The notes below the pieces were generated by a model. It was not told where the DNA came from, did no database searches, and saw nothing but the letters and a program-made list of their open reading frames with translations. Position numbers and translations under genes: made by a program. Source: CAVREM01 sp963728825 (GTDB lineage Bacteria > Acidobacteriota > Vicinamibacteria > Vicinamibacterales > CAVVIG01). Taken from it: a stretch of 64,000 bases of DNA. Below, piece after piece: positions 40,055-48,861 of the stretch. The stretch covers positions 372,001 to 436,000 of the forward strand of contig CAVSLA010000001.1 in the NCBI GenBank assembly GCA_963728825.1, read 5' to 3'. Each line of letters starts with the position of its first letter. Position 1 is the stretch's first letter.

Positions 40055-41380
40055 CTACTCCCCCACCGTTCGCGCCAGCCGCGCTTCGGCGATGCGCGCG
40101 GAGGCCAACGCCTGCGTCCGATCGAGCTCGGCCTGCAGCAGCGCCACCTGCGCGTCGAGGACCTCGGCGCTGGTCGCCACGCCGGCGAGAAAGCGTTCGC
40201 CCGCGACGCGCCGCGCTTCCGACGCCGCCCGCACGCCCTGCTCGGCAGCTTCGATGGCAGCGCTGCTGGTCCTCAGATCTGTCAACCGTTGTCGTATCTC
40301 CAGTTCGAGCGTGGCGTCGAAGTCCTCGAGCCGCGCGCGCACCGCGCGCCCCTGCGCAGCGGCCTCGGCCACTTCGGCGCGGCTACGTCCGCCGTCGAAC
40401 AACGGCCAGTTGACGTTGACGCTGGCGTCCCACGACGTGCGCCACGTGCCCTCCCGCGGAAAGATCCGCGGGTTCGGCCGCGCGTGGTCGACCCCGCCCG
40501 CAAAGCCGACCATCGGCCGCTGGCCGGCTTGCGCGGCCTGCTGGCGGGCTTCGGTTGCCGCCAGCCGCCGCTCCATCGCCTCGCGTTCGCCACGCAGACG
40601 TGCCGCCTGCGCCACCAATGGATCGGCCTGATCGTCGCGGGTCGGCGGCGCGGCCAACGGCGAAGCCGGTGCGAGCCGTGCCCGGGGCATACCGATCAAC
40701 CGGCCGAGGTCGGCTTCGGCAACATCGCGATTGCCCCGGGCCTGGATGGCCAGCAGCTGTTGCCGCGCCTGCTGCGCCTCGATCGACAGAACTTCGTGCG
40801 GCGCGATCACACCCGCTTCGAGACGTTGACGCGCTTCGGTCAGGTGGGTCTGGATGTGGAGAATCGCCTGTTCGACCACGCCGATCTGCTCGATGGCGGT
40901 CACCAGCGTCCAGTAAGCACGGGCGATGTCGAGGGTCAGATCGCCGCGCACCACCCGCCGCTCGGCGGCCACGGCCTCGCTTTCGCTTCGAGCGGCGCGC
41001 TCGAGCGCTGTCACGCGCCCACCGTCGTACAGCGGCCACTGCAGGTCGAGTCGCGAGCGGAAGTTGTCGGGGATATCCGGATACAGAATGCGCGGCACGA
41101 TCGAACCGGGCGACGGTACGCTGAACGCCTCGACGTGATTCGTCCTGGTGAAACCGGCCTGGGCGGCGACCTGCGGCAACGCGAGGGCCTGGCGCTGATC
41201 GACGACCGCTCCGGCGGCGTCGGCGCGCGCGTCGACTTCGCGCAGGCGCGCGCTGGTCTGCATGCCGCGCTCGATCGCCTCGGCCAGGGTCAGCGTGACC
41301 GCAGGGGCCCCCTGATTGGTCTGCGCCCGGACCTCCCACGCCGCCGCCAACAGGAGAACTGCCGCCGCTATGCATCTCAT
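40055..41380 (-). CDS. TolC-family outer-membrane efflux protein
   Basis: 441 residues with a signal peptide (MRCIAAAVLLLAAAWEVRAQ). Two homologous halves of alpha-helical barrel repeats: TLTLAEAIERGMQTSARLREVDARADAAGAVVDQ near the N-terminus and repeats around LDIARAYWTLVTAIEQIGVVEQAI and EIRQRLTDLRTSSAAIEAAEQGV. NFRSRLDLQWPLYDGGR and ASVNVNWPLFDGGRSRAEV are the paired membrane-strand segments ending in YDGG/FDGG. Provides the exit duct for the ABC/HlyD assembly. Overlaps the preceding ATPase gene by 4 bases. Confidence 0.92.
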   Translation of the reverse strand: MRCIAAAVLLLAAAWEVRAQTNQGAPAVTLTLAEAIERGMQTSARLREVDARADAAGAVVDQRQALALPQVAAQAGFTRTNHVEAFSVPSPGSIVPRILYPDIPDNFRSRLDLQWPLYDGGRVTALERAARSESEAVAAERRVVRGDLTLDIARAYWTLVTAIEQIGVVEQAILHIQTHLTEARQRLEAGVIAPHEVLSIEAQQARQQLLAIQARGNRDVAEADLGRLIGMPRARLAPASPLAAPPTRDDQADPLVAQAARLRGEREAMERRLAATEARQQAAQAGQRPMVGFAGGVDHARPNPRIFPREGTWRTSWDASVNVNWPLFDGGRSRAEVAEAAAQGRAVRARLEDFDATLELEIRQRLTDLRTSSAAIEAAEQGVRAASEARRVAGERFLAGVATSAEVLDAQVALLQAELDRTQALASARIAEARLARTVGE

Positions 41381-42291
41381 GATCTGGCCTCGCCAAGTCG
41401 CGCGATGAAGACGTCCTCGAGTGACGCAGGAATGCCGCGGGCGCTTTCGACGACGAAGCCCTCGGCGCCGAGCCGCGCCGAAAGGTTCGCCGGGTCCGGG
41501 ATGATCGCCGGATCGAACCGCACGTGCGCGCGCTCACCGAACAGCTGCACGCCGAGAACGCCAGGCATCCGCTCGAGCCGCTCGGCGGCGCCCCGTCGAT
41601 CGGCCGCGATCAGCTCCGCCACCCGGCCGGGGAGCGCTTCGCGAAGCGTCTTGGGCTGATCGAGGGCCAAGAGGCGTCCGTCGTGCAGGAGCGCCACGCG
41701 CGAACAGCGCTCGGCTTCGTCGAGATAGGGCGTGGCCATCACGATCGTCACGCCCCGGGACAAAAACTCGGCGAGCAGCTTCCAGAATTCGCGGCGCGAG
41801 ACGGGGTCCACGCCGGTCGTCGGTTCGTCGAGCAGGATCAGGGTCGGCTCGTGAACGAGCGTGCAGGCCAGCGCCAGCTTCTGTTTCATTCCACCCGACA
41901 ACTGCTGCGCCAGCCTGGCGCGGAACGGCGTGAGCCCGGTCAGGTCGAGCAGGCGGTCGCGAGCGGCGCCGTAGTCGCGGACGCCGTGAATCTCGGCGAA
42001 GAACGCGATGTTCTCGTCCACGCTGAGATCGCCGTACAAACTGAATTGCTGCGACAGATAACCCACCGCGTTGGTAATCGCGCGATGATCGCGCCGCGGA
42101 TCGAGTCCGAGGACGCGGACCGTTCCGCCATCGGGACGCTGCAGGCCGCAGATGATGCGAATCGTCGTGGTCTTGCCGGCGCCGTCCGGTCCGATCAGAC
42201 CGAACATCTCGCCGCGTTCGACGGTCAGCGACAGCTCGTTGACGGCCTGAGTGGCCCCGTAGCGCTTGGTGAGGCGGTCCAGCACGATCAT
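41377..42291 (-). CDS. ABC transporter ATPase (first of two)
   Basis: 304 residues. Walker A GLIGPDGAGKTTTIRII, Q-loop GYLSQQFSLYGDLSVDEN, signature QQLSGGMKQKLALACT, Walker B LILLDEPTTGVDPVSRR, H-loop replaced by VMATPYLDEAERC: the usual His is Pro here (TPYLDE versus THYLDE in the partner). That change suggests this subunit may be hydrolysis-impaired, with the partner at 39122-40048 doing the main work. Overlaps both neighbours by 4 bases. Confidence 0.92.
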   Translation of the reverse strand: MIVLDRLTKRYGATQAVNELSLTVERGEMFGLIGPDGAGKTTTIRIICGLQRPDGGTVRVLGLDPRRDHRAITNAVGYLSQQFSLYGDLSVDENIAFFAEIHGVRDYGAARDRLLDLTGLTPFRARLAQQLSGGMKQKLALACTLVHEPTLILLDEPTTGVDPVSRREFWKLLAEFLSRGVTIVMATPYLDEAERCSRVALLHDGRLLALDQPKTLREALPGRVAELIAADRRGAAERLERMPGVLGVQLFGERAHVRFDPAIIPDPANLSARLGAEGFVVESARGIPASLEDVFIARLGEARS

Positions 42292-43292
42292 TGGCCGAAC
42301 GGAATGTCCGCCTCCACCGGCATGCCGGACTTCAGCACGCCTTCCTTGTTGTCCGCGGTCACCTTGATGCGATACACCAGCTTCGAGCGGTCTTCGGCCG
42401 TCTGCACGTTGCGAGGCGTGAATTCAGCCGACGGGGAGATGAAGCTGATCACGCCGGGGATGCCGGACTCACCCGCGTCCGTGAACAGGGTGGCGGCTTG
42501 ACCGATGCGCAGGCGAGGAACGACCGGCTCGTCGACGTAGACATTGGCCCACACGCGGTCGAGATTGGTGACGATGGCGATCGTTCCCCCCGGCGGCACG
42601 AGCTCACCGACGTCGATGAGCCGTTCCGTGAGGGTTCCCGTGACTGGCGCCACCACCACCGCATCGGTAATCGCCTTCTGAAACGTGGCGATCTGGGCAT
42701 CGGCGACAGCGACCCGCGCGCGTGCCGCATCGACTTCCTCCGGTCTGGCGCCGGCCCGGACTCGCGCCAGGTTCTCGCGTGCCGTCCGCACGCGATCGTC
42801 TGCGCTGCGCGCGCGCGCGCTCGCCACATCTCGCCTGGCCACGGCATCGTCGCGCTGCTTGCCCGTGCCGGCGTTGGACTTGAGCAGCGCCTCAAAGCGA
42901 TCGGCATCGGTTTCTGCCGCGCTGACCTCGGCGTGCGCAGCCCGTGCTTCGGACTGCGCCGTCGCCAGTTGCGCCTCAACCTGTCGCACGTCCTCGACGC
43001 GCGCTCCGGCCTTCAGCAGGCGCAGCTGGGCATCGGCCTGATCTCGCTCAGCGCGGGCGCGCGCCAGCGCCAGCTCGGCGTCGGCCGCGTCCAACCGCGC
43101 GATGACGGCCCCCTCCGAAACGCGATCGCCTTCGGCCGGCGCGAGCTCGAGCAGGCGGCCGCCGACCTGCGCCGCCACGTGGACCTCGGTCGCTTCGACC
43201 TGTCCCGACGCGCGCACGCGGTCCGACGGAGCGTCCGCCCCACATCCCGCGCAGAAAGCGGCCGCAATGAGAAAACGCCTGGAACATGTCAT
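42288..43292 (-). CDS. HlyD-family membrane fusion protein (YbhG-like)
   Basis: 334 residues. The N-terminus MTCSRRFLIAAAFCAGCGADA looks like a lipoprotein signal with a Cys after AG (CAGC). Biotinyl-lipoyl half-motifs at VHVAAQVGGRLLELAPAEGDRVSEGAVIARLD and APVTGTLTERLIDVGELVPPGGTIAIV flank a long coiled coil (~70-200, Ala/Arg/Glu-rich). The beta-barrel part is VWANVYVDEPVVPRLRIGQAATLFTD. It links the inner-membrane ABC transporter to the TolC protein. Starts inside the end of the TetR gene (4-base overlap). Confidence 0.92.
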   Translation of the reverse strand: MTCSRRFLIAAAFCAGCGADAPSDRVRASGQVEATEVHVAAQVGGRLLELAPAEGDRVSEGAVIARLDAADAELALARARAERDQADAQLRLLKAGARVEDVRQVEAQLATAQSEARAAHAEVSAAETDADRFEALLKSNAGTGKQRDDAVARRDVASARARSADDRVRTARENLARVRAGARPEEVDAARARVAVADAQIATFQKAITDAVVVAPVTGTLTERLIDVGELVPPGGTIAIVTNLDRVWANVYVDEPVVPRLRIGQAATLFTDAGESGIPGVISFISPSAEFTPRNVQTAEDRSKLVYRIKVTADNKEGVLKSGMPVEADIPFGQ

Positions 43293-43930
43293 GACGTTGG
43301 CCTCGCGGAAACATCGCCGGACCGGTCGAGTGTGCGGCGCATGCTCTCCTGAATGTGTCGAACGAACGCGTCGGGTGAGAGGGCCGGACTGCCGACGAGC
43401 TGCTGCGCCGACAGCTGCTCGCGGATCGGCGCCCCGGCCAGGTACACCACCAGAGGGGCAAGCATGCTGAAATAGGTGGCAAGCGGATTCACCGGCCGGA
43501 ACACGCCCTCGTCGACCCCGCGCTGAATGATGCCGGCGACGATGCGGGGAAGGGCAGCCAGGGCCGCCAGCGTGTCGGGATCGAGGTGAGAGCCCCTTTC
43601 GGCCACTTCACGCAGCATGATCGACGCAAAGAACGGATGCTCTCGAACGAACGCCGCAATGCCGGCGATGATCCGGTCGAGCTGTTCGGCTGGCGCGAGG
43701 TCGGTGGCGGCGATAGCGCGCAGACGCTCGCCGGCGCGGCCGAAGGTATCGCGCAAGAGCGCGCGGTACAGGCCCTGCTTGCTGCGGAAGTGGTAATACA
43801 GCATCGCCTTGTTGACGCGGGCGCGCCGCGCGATGCGGTCGACGCGGGCGCCGGCGTAGCCGCGCGCGGCGAATTCGAGGGCGGCGGCGGCCAGGATGCG
43901 GTCGGGGGAGACGCGCGCGGGGCGAGGCAT
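43289..43930 (-). CDS. TetR-family repressor of the efflux operon
   Basis: 213 residues from ATG 43930. Helix-turn-helix in the first ~50 residues: ILAAAALEFAARGYAGARVDRIARRARVNKAMLYYHFRSKQGLYRALL. The C-terminal ligand domain (~60-205) resembles CecR/YbiH-type regulators, which precede ybhGFSR in E. coli. A palindrome directly upstream (43934-43949) is the likely operator. First gene of the seven-gene operon, each overlapping or nearly touching the next. Confidence 0.92.
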   Translation of the reverse strand: MPRPARVSPDRILAAAALEFAARGYAGARVDRIARRARVNKAMLYYHFRSKQGLYRALLRDTFGRAGERLRAIAATDLAPAEQLDRIIAGIAAFVREHPFFASIMLREVAERGSHLDPDTLAALAALPRIVAGIIQRGVDEGVFRPVNPLATYFSMLAPLVVYLAGAPIREQLSAQQLVGSPALSPDAFVRHIQESMRRTLDRSGDVSARPTS

Positions 43931-43933
43931 ATA

Positions 43934-43949
43934 AACTAACCAGTTAGTT
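43934..43949. promoter_or_regulatory. TetR operator palindrome
   Basis: AACTAACCAGTTAGTT is a 7-bp perfect inverted repeat around CA. It lies in the 30-base gap between the divergent TetR and epimerase starts, so one bound dimer could control both directions. Confidence 0.75.
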
Positions 43950-43960
43950 AATAACATACC

Positions 43961-44870
43961 ATGAAGACGATTATTGCCGGCGGCTCCGGGTTCCTCGGGC
44001 GCGCCCTCGCCCGCGCGCTCGTCACCCCAGACCACGACGTTGCCGTCCTGACGCGTGGTGACGCCGGCGGCCCCTCATCCGGGGGCCGCAAGGTCACCTG
44101 GACCCCCGATGGCACGGCCGGCCCCTGGGCGCAGGAGATCGACGGCGCGACCGCCGTCGTCAACCTGGCCGGGGAATCGATCGCCGCGCGCCGGTGGAGC
44201 ACGGCCCAGAAGCAGCGGATCCGGGACAGCCGGATTCTCGCCACGCGCAGCCTGACTGCGGCCATCCGGCGTGCGGCCAAGCCGCCCCGGGTGTTCATCA
44301 GCGGTTCGGCGGTCGGCTACTACGGTCCGCGCGGCGACGAGGTGATCACCGAAACGACGCCTCCCGGCACCGACTTTCTGGCGCAGGTCTGCGTGGCGTG
44401 GGAAGCGGAAGCGGCCGCCGTCAGCGAGCTGACGCGCCTCGTCTACATCCGCACGGGGATCGTCCTCGACCGGAACGAGGGGGCGCTGCCGAAGATGCTG
44501 CCGCCGTTCTGGATCGGCGCCGGTGGGCCGGTCGGATCGGGCCGCCAGGTACTGGCCGTGGATCCATCGTCAGGATTGGATCGATCTGGTGCGCTTCGCA
44601 ATTCAGGCACCCTCGGTGACCGGCGCGCTGAACGCCACGGCGCCGACGCCGGTGACCAACGCGGAATTCGCGGCGGCGCTCGGCCGCGTCCTGCACCGGC
44701 CGGCGTTTCTGCCCGCCCCTGGTTTGGCCCTGAAGCTGATCCTTGGCGAGATGGCGGGGCCGTTGCTTTTGTCGGGCCAGCGCGCCATCCCGGCTCGCGC
44801 CGAAGCCATCGGCGTCACCTTTTCCTTCAAGGATGTGGAAGAGGCGCTGCGGTCAATTTTCAACCGGTGA
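43961..44870 (+). CDS. TIGR01777-type NAD-dependent epimerase (one frameshift)
   Basis: About 303 residues. N-terminal IIAGGSGFLGRALARALVTPDHDV; AVVNLAGESIAARRWSTAQKQRIRDSRILATRSL is diagnostic of the YfcH/SULA family; then PRVFISGSAVGYYGPRGDEVITE and LVYIRTGIVLDRNEGALPKMLPPF. The frame breaks near 44550 (GGPVGSGRQ) and resumes YWPWIHRQDWIDLVRFAIQ, ALNATAPTPVTNAEFAAALG. The joined protein has normal length. Divergent from the TetR gene and close to its operator. Confidence 0.9.
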
Positions 44871-44912
44871 TCGTGTAAGCTGTTGCCCCTAACGTCATAC
44901 GGAGGATGTGCG

Positions 44913-45491
44913 ATGAAGCGTTTCGTGTCTTCATGGACTCTCGCGTTGTCGGTCGGCCTGGTGCTCTTCGTTGCGCCCGCGATCGCCCAGCAGGCGCAGG
45001 CGCCGCTCCGGTCGCCTGACGTCATCTTCGTGCCGACGCCGCCCGAAGTCGTGAAGGCGATGCTCGAAACCGCGAAGGTCAGCAAGGGCGACATCGTCTT
45101 CGACCTCGGGTCGGGCGACGGACGCATCGCGATCGCCGCGGTTCGCGACTTCAATGCCCAGCGCTCGACCGGCATCGATATCGACCCGCAGCGTATCAAG
45201 GAAGCCACCGCCAACCTGGCGGAAGCCGAGAAGAAAATGCCCGGCATCAGCAGTCGCGTGCGCTTTCTGAATCAGGATCTGTTCACGACCGACATCAGCG
45301 AAGCAACGGTCGTCACGCTCTACCTGTTGCCGAGCCTCAACGTGAAGCTGATGCCGAAGCTCAAGTCCGAGCTGAAGCCAGGCACCCGGATCGTGTCGCA
45401 TTCCTTCGACATGATGGGCCAGTGGGAGCCCGAGCGGACCGTCGATGTCGGCGGCCGGACGGTGTACTACTGGACGATTCCCAAGAAATAA
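44913..45491 (+). CDS. Exported class I SAM methyltransferase-like protein
   Basis: 192 residues with a signal peptide (FVSSWTLALSVGLVLFVAPAIAQQ), followed by a Dot1/FtsJ-like SAM fold: IVFDLGSGDGRIAIAAVRDFNAQRSTGIDIDPQRIKEA (~58-95), RVRFLNQDLFTTDISEATVVTLYLLPSLNVKLMPKLKSELKPGTRIVSH. The fold is intact, yet SAM is not known to be available outside the cytoplasm; it may bind another ligand, or the N-terminus may be an uncleaved anchor. GGAGGA sits 7 bases before ATG 44913. Confidence 0.82.
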   Translation: MKRFVSSWTLALSVGLVLFVAPAIAQQAQAPLRSPDVIFVPTPPEVVKAMLETAKVSKGDIVFDLGSGDGRIAIAAVRDFNAQRSTGIDIDPQRIKEATANLAEAEKKMPGISSRVRFLNQDLFTTDISEATVVTLYLLPSLNVKLMPKLKSELKPGTRIVSHSFDMMGQWEPERTVDVGGRTVYYWTIPKK

Positions 45492-45496
45492 AAACT

Positions 45497-45539
45497 GGGA
45501 CGGGGATATTTTTGCCGCTCTAGAAAATATCCCCGTCCC
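45497..45539. terminator. GGGACGGGGATATTTT palindrome between convergent genes
   Basis: Perfect 16-bp inverted repeat: GGGACGGGGATATTTT (45497-45512) and AAAATATCCCCGTCCC (45524-45539). It fills the 52-base gap between the stops of the exported methyltransferase and the E1 beta gene and can act as a bidirectional terminator. Its sequence resembles REP-type elements that carry GGGACGGGGA words in other bacteria. Confidence 0.75.
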
Positions 45540-45543
45540 CTGT

Positions 45544-46524
45544 TCAGTAGGCTGCCAGTTTTCTCAGTGCCTCAGCAATCTTGTCAGCATTCGGCAGGTT
45601 CGCTTGCTCGAGCACGTGCGAGAAGGGGCAGTGCGTGTCGGGATAGGTGACGCGCATGACCGGGGCGTCGAGGTGATCGAATCGTTCTTCCATGATCACC
45701 GCTGACAGCTCGGCGCCGATGCCGAGAGTCCTGACGTCCTCGTGCACGACGAGCGCGCGGTTGGTTTTCTCCACCGATCGCAGGATCGCCGCCCGATCGA
45801 ACGGCAACAGCGTGCGAAGATCGATCACTTCGGTTTCAACCCCCTCTTTCGACAACCGGTCGGCGGCCTCGAGCGACGGCGTCACCATCGCGCCGTAGGT
45901 CAGCAGGGTGATGTCATCGCCCTCCCGCACGGTCGCCGCCTCGCCAATCGGGACGATCGCGTCTCCTTCCGGCACCGGTCCCTTGGCGCGGCGATAAAGA
46001 TACTTGTGCTCCATGAAGATGACCGGGTTGTCGTCGCGGATCGCCGCCTTGAGCAGCCCTTTCGCGTCGTAGGCGGTCGAGGGCGCCACCACCTTCACGC
46101 CGGGACGATGGATGAACCAGCCCTCGGGATTCTGAGAGTGATAGAGGCCGCCCCCGACGTTGCCGCCGCTCGGCGCCCGGATGACGATTGGGACGGCCGC
46201 CCGCCCGCCGTAGCGGTAGCGCAGTGTCGCCGCCTGATTGACGATCTGATCGAAGCCGCAGGAGATGAAATCGGCGAACTGCATCTCCGCGACCGGCCGG
46301 TAGCCGCGCAGTGCGGCACCGATGCTGGCGCCGACGATCGCCGACTCGGAAATCGGCGTGTCGATGACGCGCAGCTCGCCAAACTCGTCGTACAGCCCCT
46401 GCGTGACGCCGAATGCGCCGCCGTATGCGCCGACGTCCTCTCCAAGCACGAACACTTTGGCATCGCGGCGCATCTCCTCGAAGAGCGCCTCGCGGATGGC
46501 TTCGAGGTAGGTGAGATCAGGCAT
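45544..46524 (-). CDS. 2-oxoacid dehydrogenase E1, beta subunit
   Basis: 326 residues. Forms a heterotetramer with the alpha subunit and decarboxylates a 2-oxoacid (pyruvate, acetoin or branched-chain). Motifs: LTYLEAIREALFEEMRRDAKVFVLGEDVGAYGGAFGVTQGL, DTPISESAIVGASIGAAL, EMQFADFISCGFDQIVNQAATLRYR, VVAPSTAYDAKGLLKAAIRDDNPVIFMEHKYLYR and C-terminal transketolase domain LLTYGAMVTPSLEAA. Substrate cannot be set from sequence alone. Overlaps the alpha gene by 8 bases; no E2 or E3 in the window. Confidence 0.95.
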   Translation of the reverse strand: MPDLTYLEAIREALFEEMRRDAKVFVLGEDVGAYGGAFGVTQGLYDEFGELRVIDTPISESAIVGASIGAALRGYRPVAEMQFADFISCGFDQIVNQAATLRYRYGGRAAVPIVIRAPSGGNVGGGLYHSQNPEGWFIHRPGVKVVAPSTAYDAKGLLKAAIRDDNPVIFMEHKYLYRRAKGPVPEGDAIVPIGEAATVREGDDITLLTYGAMVTPSLEAADRLSKEGVETEVIDLRTLLPFDRAAILRSVEKTNRALVVHEDVRTLGIGAELSAVIMEERFDHLDAPVMRVTYPDTHCPFSHVLEQANLPNADKIAEALRKLAAY

Positions 46525-47500
46525 ACAGGTCCGTCGCTGCGTCTGCGGGATCGGGGTCGGGCGCGTTCATGGCGAAGTCGACTGCATCGTCGATGGTGGC
46601 TTTGATGCGCGCGTCGATTTCACCGATCTGCTCGTCCGACAGCTCGTGCAGGCCTTTCAGGTACGAGGCGAAGGTCGGGATCGGATCGCGGCTCTTCCAC
46701 ATCGCGAGCTCTTCCTTCGTGCGATAGAACGCCTTGTCGTGCTCCGAGTGTCCGTGCCAGCGGTAGGTCTTGCACTCGATGAGCGTCGGACCCTCGCCTT
46801 TGCGGGCCCGGGCGAGCGCTCCCTGAGTCGCCTGATAAACCGCCAGGACGTCGTTGCCGTTGATCGCCACGCCATCGAACCCGTAGCCCTCGGCACGATC
46901 CGCGACGTCGTCGATCGCCATGCTCTTTTCGACCGGCACCGAGTAGGCGTACTGGTTGTTCTCACAGATGAAGAGGACCGGCAGGCGCTGGACACCGGCG
47001 AGGTTGAGCGCCTCGTGGAAGTCGCCGACGTTGCTCGCCCCCTCGCCGAAGTAGGCGATTACGACGTGGTCGGTCTTGTCCATCTTGAATGTCAGGGCAA
47101 GCCCGGCCGCGACCGGCAGGTTGGCGCCGAGCATGCTGGTATTGCCGAAGATCCCGAGCTCGGAAACGCCGCTATGGAGCGCTGAATCGCGGCCCTTCGA
47201 CAGCCCGGTCGTCTTCGCGAACATCTGCGACATCATCGTGCGGGCCGAGACGCCTTTCATCAGAAACGCACCGAGGTCGCGATGCAGCGGGCAGATCCAG
47301 TCCTCCTGGCGAAGGCCGAAGCAGGTGCCGACGATGATCGCTTCCTGACCGATGCCGGTGTAGACACCGCTGCGCACTTTGCCTTGCTTGACGAGGATGC
47401 TGAGCCGCTCGTCGAATGCCCGGATCAGCTTCAGCCAGTAGAACATCTCCAGCAGCTGGTCGTGGCCCAGCTTGAACTTCGTACGTTTGATCGGAGGCAT
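46517..47500 (-). CDS. 2-oxoacid dehydrogenase E1, alpha subunit
   Basis: 327 residues. The thiamine-diphosphate motif is IAYFGEGASNVGDFHEALNLAGVQRLPVLFICENNQYAYS (GEG...NN in place of GDG...NN). Phosphorylation-loop-like region YRWHGHSEHDKAFYRTKEEL. GKVRSGVYTGIGQEAIIVG and LGANLPVAAGLALTF are normal. First gene of the E1 pair. The gap upstream holds a word-palindrome repeat and the end of the DUF1501 gene lies on the same strand further up. Confidence 0.95.
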   Translation of the reverse strand: MPPIKRTKFKLGHDQLLEMFYWLKLIRAFDERLSILVKQGKVRSGVYTGIGQEAIIVGTCFGLRQEDWICPLHRDLGAFLMKGVSARTMMSQMFAKTTGLSKGRDSALHSGVSELGIFGNTSMLGANLPVAAGLALTFKMDKTDHVVIAYFGEGASNVGDFHEALNLAGVQRLPVLFICENNQYAYSVPVEKSMAIDDVADRAEGYGFDGVAINGNDVLAVYQATQGALARARKGEGPTLIECKTYRWHGHSEHDKAFYRTKEELAMWKSRDPIPTFASYLKGLHELSDEQIGEIDARIKATIDDAVDFAMNAPDPDPADAATDLYA

Positions 47501-47543
47501 GGCCGGGAGAGTCTAGCTGGATTTCGGTCGGGGCGATCGCTGG

Positions 47544-47600
47544 AATTGGGTGATTGGGTAATCTGGAACTACGCGATGACCCGATTACCCGATTACCCGA
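47544..47600. repeat. Word-palindrome repeat (GGGTAATC type)
   Basis: GGGTGATTGGGTAATC (47548-47563) and GATTACCCGATTACCC (47583-47598) are inverted, nearly complementary arms of tandem GGGTAATC words. The right arm supplies the last codons and the TAA stop of the DUF1501 gene (TFIG-stop), so the element has inserted at, or created, the gene's 3' end. Confidence 0.75.
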
Positions 47601-48861
47601 TAAACGTCAGGTCCTGCCGTCTGAAGTTTCCGCCGAGGATCGTCTGGGAGTTCGCGCCCAGCCACTGTTCGATTACCTGGGCGTAGACCGAGCGGAAGTC
47701 GATGGCGTAATGGACGTCGTTGCCGTTGTTTTCGAGGGTGGGGTTCTGCGGATCCGGACTCAGCCGTGCAGCGGTGCCGTAGAAGCCGCCGTTCACCCGG
47801 CCACCCATCGCCATCATGAGCGACCCGGCGCCGTGATCGGTGCCGCCGCTGCCGTTTTCACTGATCCGCCGCCCGAACTCGGAGAAGGTCAGGAGCAGCG
47901 TGTCGCTGAGCAGGCCCTGATTGCGCATGTCGTTGTAGAACGCCAGCAGGCCGTCGTTCAGCACGCCCATCAGGTTGTAATAGGAGCCGCCAACCTGATT
48001 GACGGCCTGACCCGCGTGTGTATCGAAGCCACCGGTCGTGACGTAAAACACCTTGGTGCCGATGCCGCGCACCATTGCGCCGGCGACGGCCCGCATCGCC
48101 TGGCCAAACGGCGTATTGGGATACGTCACGGTCTGAGCGTAGCTGGCCACCAGCGCGACGCGATCGAGCGTGGACATCGCCGCCTGCGCGCTGCTGTAGA
48201 CGAACGCCACTTCCGGCCGGTCCACCGGCACGTGGGAGTTGATGCGCACGGCCGTTGCCCGCTCGGCAGCCGCCTCGACGCCGGAATTCGGGCTGTTGAA
48301 CGAGTACTGCGCGGGATTCGGAATGGCCGGCACGGCGACGTTGCGGGACTGCAGCACTCGAGGCAGATCGCGGGTCGTGTTCCAGCCGGCGAGGGCATCG
48401 ACCGGCGACGGCAACGTGTCGAGATACCGGCCGATCCAGCCGAGTCCTGTCGAGTTGGTGGGGCTTGCCGTCGCCCAGATGTCGGTGCCCTGAAAATGCG
48501 ACCGGCTCTGGTTGTCATAGCCGGTCCGCTGTATGAGGGCGAGCGCGCCCTGGTTGTAGATCTGTCGAAGGCCCGTGAGACGCGGATGCAGTCCGAGCGC
48601 CACACCGGACGAATCCGATCCGATCTGAAGCACGCTGCCGGCTGGCACGGCCAGCGTCCGGCGCCGGCTGGCGTAGAACGGATCGTTGTACGGCACGAGG
48701 GTGCTGAGCGCGTCGTTGCCACCGCTCAGATAGAGAATGATCAGATTGCGGACCGACGCTCCCTGTGCGCGCGCGAGGTCGCTCAGGAACTCCGGCGCCG
48801 CGAAGGTGACCGTGAACGCCGCCGCGCCGCCTTTGACGAACTGGCGTCTGGTGATTTTCAT
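47593..48861 (-). CDS. DUF1501 protein with twin-arginine signal
   Basis: 422 residues. A Tat-type start, ITRRQFVKGGAAAFTVTFAAPEFL, so it is exported folded. The domain is alkaline-phosphatase/sulfatase-like: NLIILYLSGGNDALSTLVPYND, LGLHPRLTGLRQIYNQGALALIQRTGYDNQSRSHFQGTDIWAT, VFYVTTGGFDTHAGQ and LLLTFSEFGRRISENGSGGTDHGAGSLMMAMGG, with the metal-type Asp/His residues. DUF1501 genes are normally paired with DUF1800, as here. Function unproven; a role in envelope or polymer handling has been suggested. ATG 48861 overlaps the DUF1800 stop by 4 bases. Confidence 0.92.
   Translation of the reverse strand: MKITRRQFVKGGAAAFTVTFAAPEFLSDLARAQGASVRNLIILYLSGGNDALSTLVPYNDPFYASRRRTLAVPAGSVLQIGSDSSGVALGLHPRLTGLRQIYNQGALALIQRTGYDNQSRSHFQGTDIWATASPTNSTGLGWIGRYLDTLPSPVDALAGWNTTRDLPRVLQSRNVAVPAIPNPAQYSFNSPNSGVEAAAERATAVRINSHVPVDRPEVAFVYSSAQAAMSTLDRVALVASYAQTVTYPNTPFGQAMRAVAGAMVRGIGTKVFYVTTGGFDTHAGQAVNQVGGSYYNLMGVLNDGLLAFYNDMRNQGLLSDTLLLTFSEFGRRISENGSGGTDHGAGSLMMAMGGRVNGGFYGTAARLSPDPQNPTLENNGNDVHYAIDFRSVYAQVIEQWLGANSQTILGGNFRRQDLTFIG

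Noticed and set aside
39266..41659. Very long plus-strand open frame (797 codons) opposite the ATPase/TolC genes
   Set aside because: High-GC antisense shadow with no domain motifs; the minus-strand genes are unambiguous. The same applies to long antisense frames at 17006-18340, 27045-28601 and 30902-32800.
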